Positions 63,180 to 64,000 of a stretch of DNA of 64,000 nt are shown here, in pieces. This stretch comes from Emcibacter sp. (GTDB lineage: Bacteria; Pseudomonadota; Alphaproteobacteria; Sphingomonadales; Emcibacteraceae), in assembly GCA_021741205.1 (NCBI GenBank), contig JAIOYI010000004.1, positions 1 through 64,000 on the forward strand, written 5' to 3'. Each line of letters starts with the position of its first letter. Within the stretch, counting starts at the first letter, position 1. The notes beneath the pieces are model-generated. The model made no database searches. It saw only the letters and a program-made list of their open reading frames with translations, and had not been told where the DNA came from. The translations under genes were made by a program, and so were the position numbers.

Positions 63180-64000
63180 CTATAATATTTTTGTTTTTTT
63201 GAAATTCTTGGCGAATAGTTCGCTATTCTCTATCATGATGTTTTTGAGATGATACACAACTCTTATCTGATGTACAAAGAAAGTTATTATTCCATATATC
63301 CCTATAAATAATAAACCAACAACCCATTGATTATAAAGAGCAAAGGGCAAGAGACTCCACATATATGTGTTACGTCCGCCTGCAATAATTTCGAATTTTC
63401 GATCAAAAGGGTCTGTATTGCATATTTCGGTGTTTGTCATGCGGCGGAAAAATTCACTTTGAATGATATCAGCAAGGTTAAATAATATCAGAGTTGTTGC
63501 TATGATCAGGGGGAGTAGCCCGTAGAGATTAGACAAATAGGCTGCAATGGCAATATACCAACAATATTCAAGAGTTTTGTCTATGAGTGGTTTTAATTGC
63601 TCTGTTTTTGATTGAAACATTTTAAGATAAGCCAATTTGGTCTCAACACCAGACAATATGAGTGCAAGATAGGCACCAACCAAGGCGGGTATCATAAATC
63701 CATTCCAAAATAGATAGATGATTAAAAGACTTAATATGCCATTGGCTATTATGATGTAAGGGGGGATAATCGGAAATTTGCAAAGATATTTGATAATAAA
63801 ATCTTCAAGAGGGCTGTGGATATATTTTGCGGGCCAATCTAAAATATCTTTATGGGCATGGCTCAATAAAATCTTGGTACCCTTGTCACCTTCATCACGG
63901 CGGGTTATGGGCAGCCAAACCAAGTCCACATTGCGTCTGTTTTCTGGGACATAAAGCGGGATTTCGGTCACATTTACAATGATACAATCATTTGCCCGTG
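63180..64000 (-). CDS. CDP-alcohol phosphatidyltransferase-like protein with degenerate motif (5' end outside window)
   Basis: At least 273 residues. The frame stays open to base 64000 through a GTG at 63971, and the upstream reading ANDCIIVNVTEIPLYVPENR looks like a continuing protein, so the gene probably starts outside. The C-terminal part has membrane helices and the shape of the CDP-alcohol transferases fused to a nucleotidyltransferase (DWPAKYIHSPLEDFIIKYL, then LSGVETKLAYLKMFQSKTEQ and LIDKTLEYCWY). Against D-G-V-D-G-K-L-A-R the sequence reads S-G-V-E-T-K-L-A-Y: two Asp, one Gly and the Arg are changed. It is probably a non-catalytic partner or has new chemistry. Confidence 0.65.
   Translation of the reverse strand, partial: RANDCIIVNVTEIPLYVPENRRNVDLVWLPITRRDEGDKGTKILLSHAHKDILDWPAKYIHSPLEDFIIKYLCKFPIIPPYIIIANGILSLLIIYLFWNGFMIPALVGAYLALILSGVETKLAYLKMFQSKTEQLKPLIDKTLEYCWYIAIAAYLSNLYGLLPLIIATTLILFNLADIIQSEFFRRMTNTEICNTDPFDRKFEIIAGGRNTYMWSLLPFALYNQWVVGLLFIGIYGIITFFVHQIRVVYHLKNIMIENSELFAKNFKKTKIL

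Noticed and set aside
63180-63971. Complete 263-residue hypothetical membrane protein starting at GTG 63971
   Set aside because: The frame is open to the window edge and reads as continuing protein, so the GTG is more likely internal.

Overview
This window looks like chromosome of a free-living, Gram-negative, probably marine alphaproteobacterium. The DNA is AT-rich, with many AT-only intergenic stretches. Three large SusC-free TonB-dependent receptors, alphaproteobacterial-style soxBDAG, single-chain methylmalonyl-CoA mutase, EtfBA and DUF885 proteins fit that group. The exact order (Kordiimonadales or Emcibacterales-like) is a guess. No rRNA, tRNA, CRISPR array, prophage or complete insertion sequence was seen. 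Region 1 (1-17180) is a catabolic island. On the minus strand it holds a partial indolepyruvate:ferredoxin oxidoreductase, a cyclase/isatin-hydrolase-type enzyme, an AraC regulator, an AhpD-like protein and a TonB receptor. Facing it on the plus strand are a three-gene xanthine-dehydrogenase-type Mo hydroxylase, then a three-gene Mo-bisMGD oxidoreductase (catalytic, four-cluster ferredoxin and membrane anchor subunits), then a second TonB receptor. Together these suggest uptake and oxidation of an aromatic or indolic compound through an aryl-pyruvate and an aryl-acetyl-CoA. Region 2 (17181-33736) starts with a 268-bp MITE-like element. It then carries a MarR/GMC-oxidoreductase operon and an almost symmetrical block: PYROXD2-like flavoprotein, Rieske oxygenase, TetR, soxBDAG, Rieske oxygenase, PYROXD2-like flavoprotein, MFS permease. 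This block looks like a pathway for an N-methylated or betaine-type amine that converges on sarcosine oxidase. Region 3 (33818-42511) has a secreted amidohydrolase, a TPR-sulfotransferase, a third TonB receptor and an exported catalase-peroxidase. Region 4 (42605-48667) is a CusCBA-type monovalent-metal efflux operon with a small Cys/His/Met-rich leader gene. Region 5 (48861-60315) has a lipoprotein with transglutaminase-like and TPR segments, an etfB-etfA-3-hydroxybutyryl-CoA dehydrogenase operon, two DUF885 paralogues flanking an exported beta-helix protein, and methylmalonyl-CoA mutase. Region 6 (60316-64000) holds a decayed GIY-YIG gene, a lipocalin, a pyrimidine-dimer glycosylase, a chorismate mutase and two CDP-alcohol phosphatidyltransferase-family genes, one of which has lost its catalytic motif and runs off the window. 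Several intergenic regions contain perfect inverted repeats that look like operators. A loosely shared ATACA-N4-TGTAT motif precedes sox/tetR, the PYROXD2-Rieske/MFS pair and the third TonB receptor. All functions are inferred from sequence reading alone; no database search was run.
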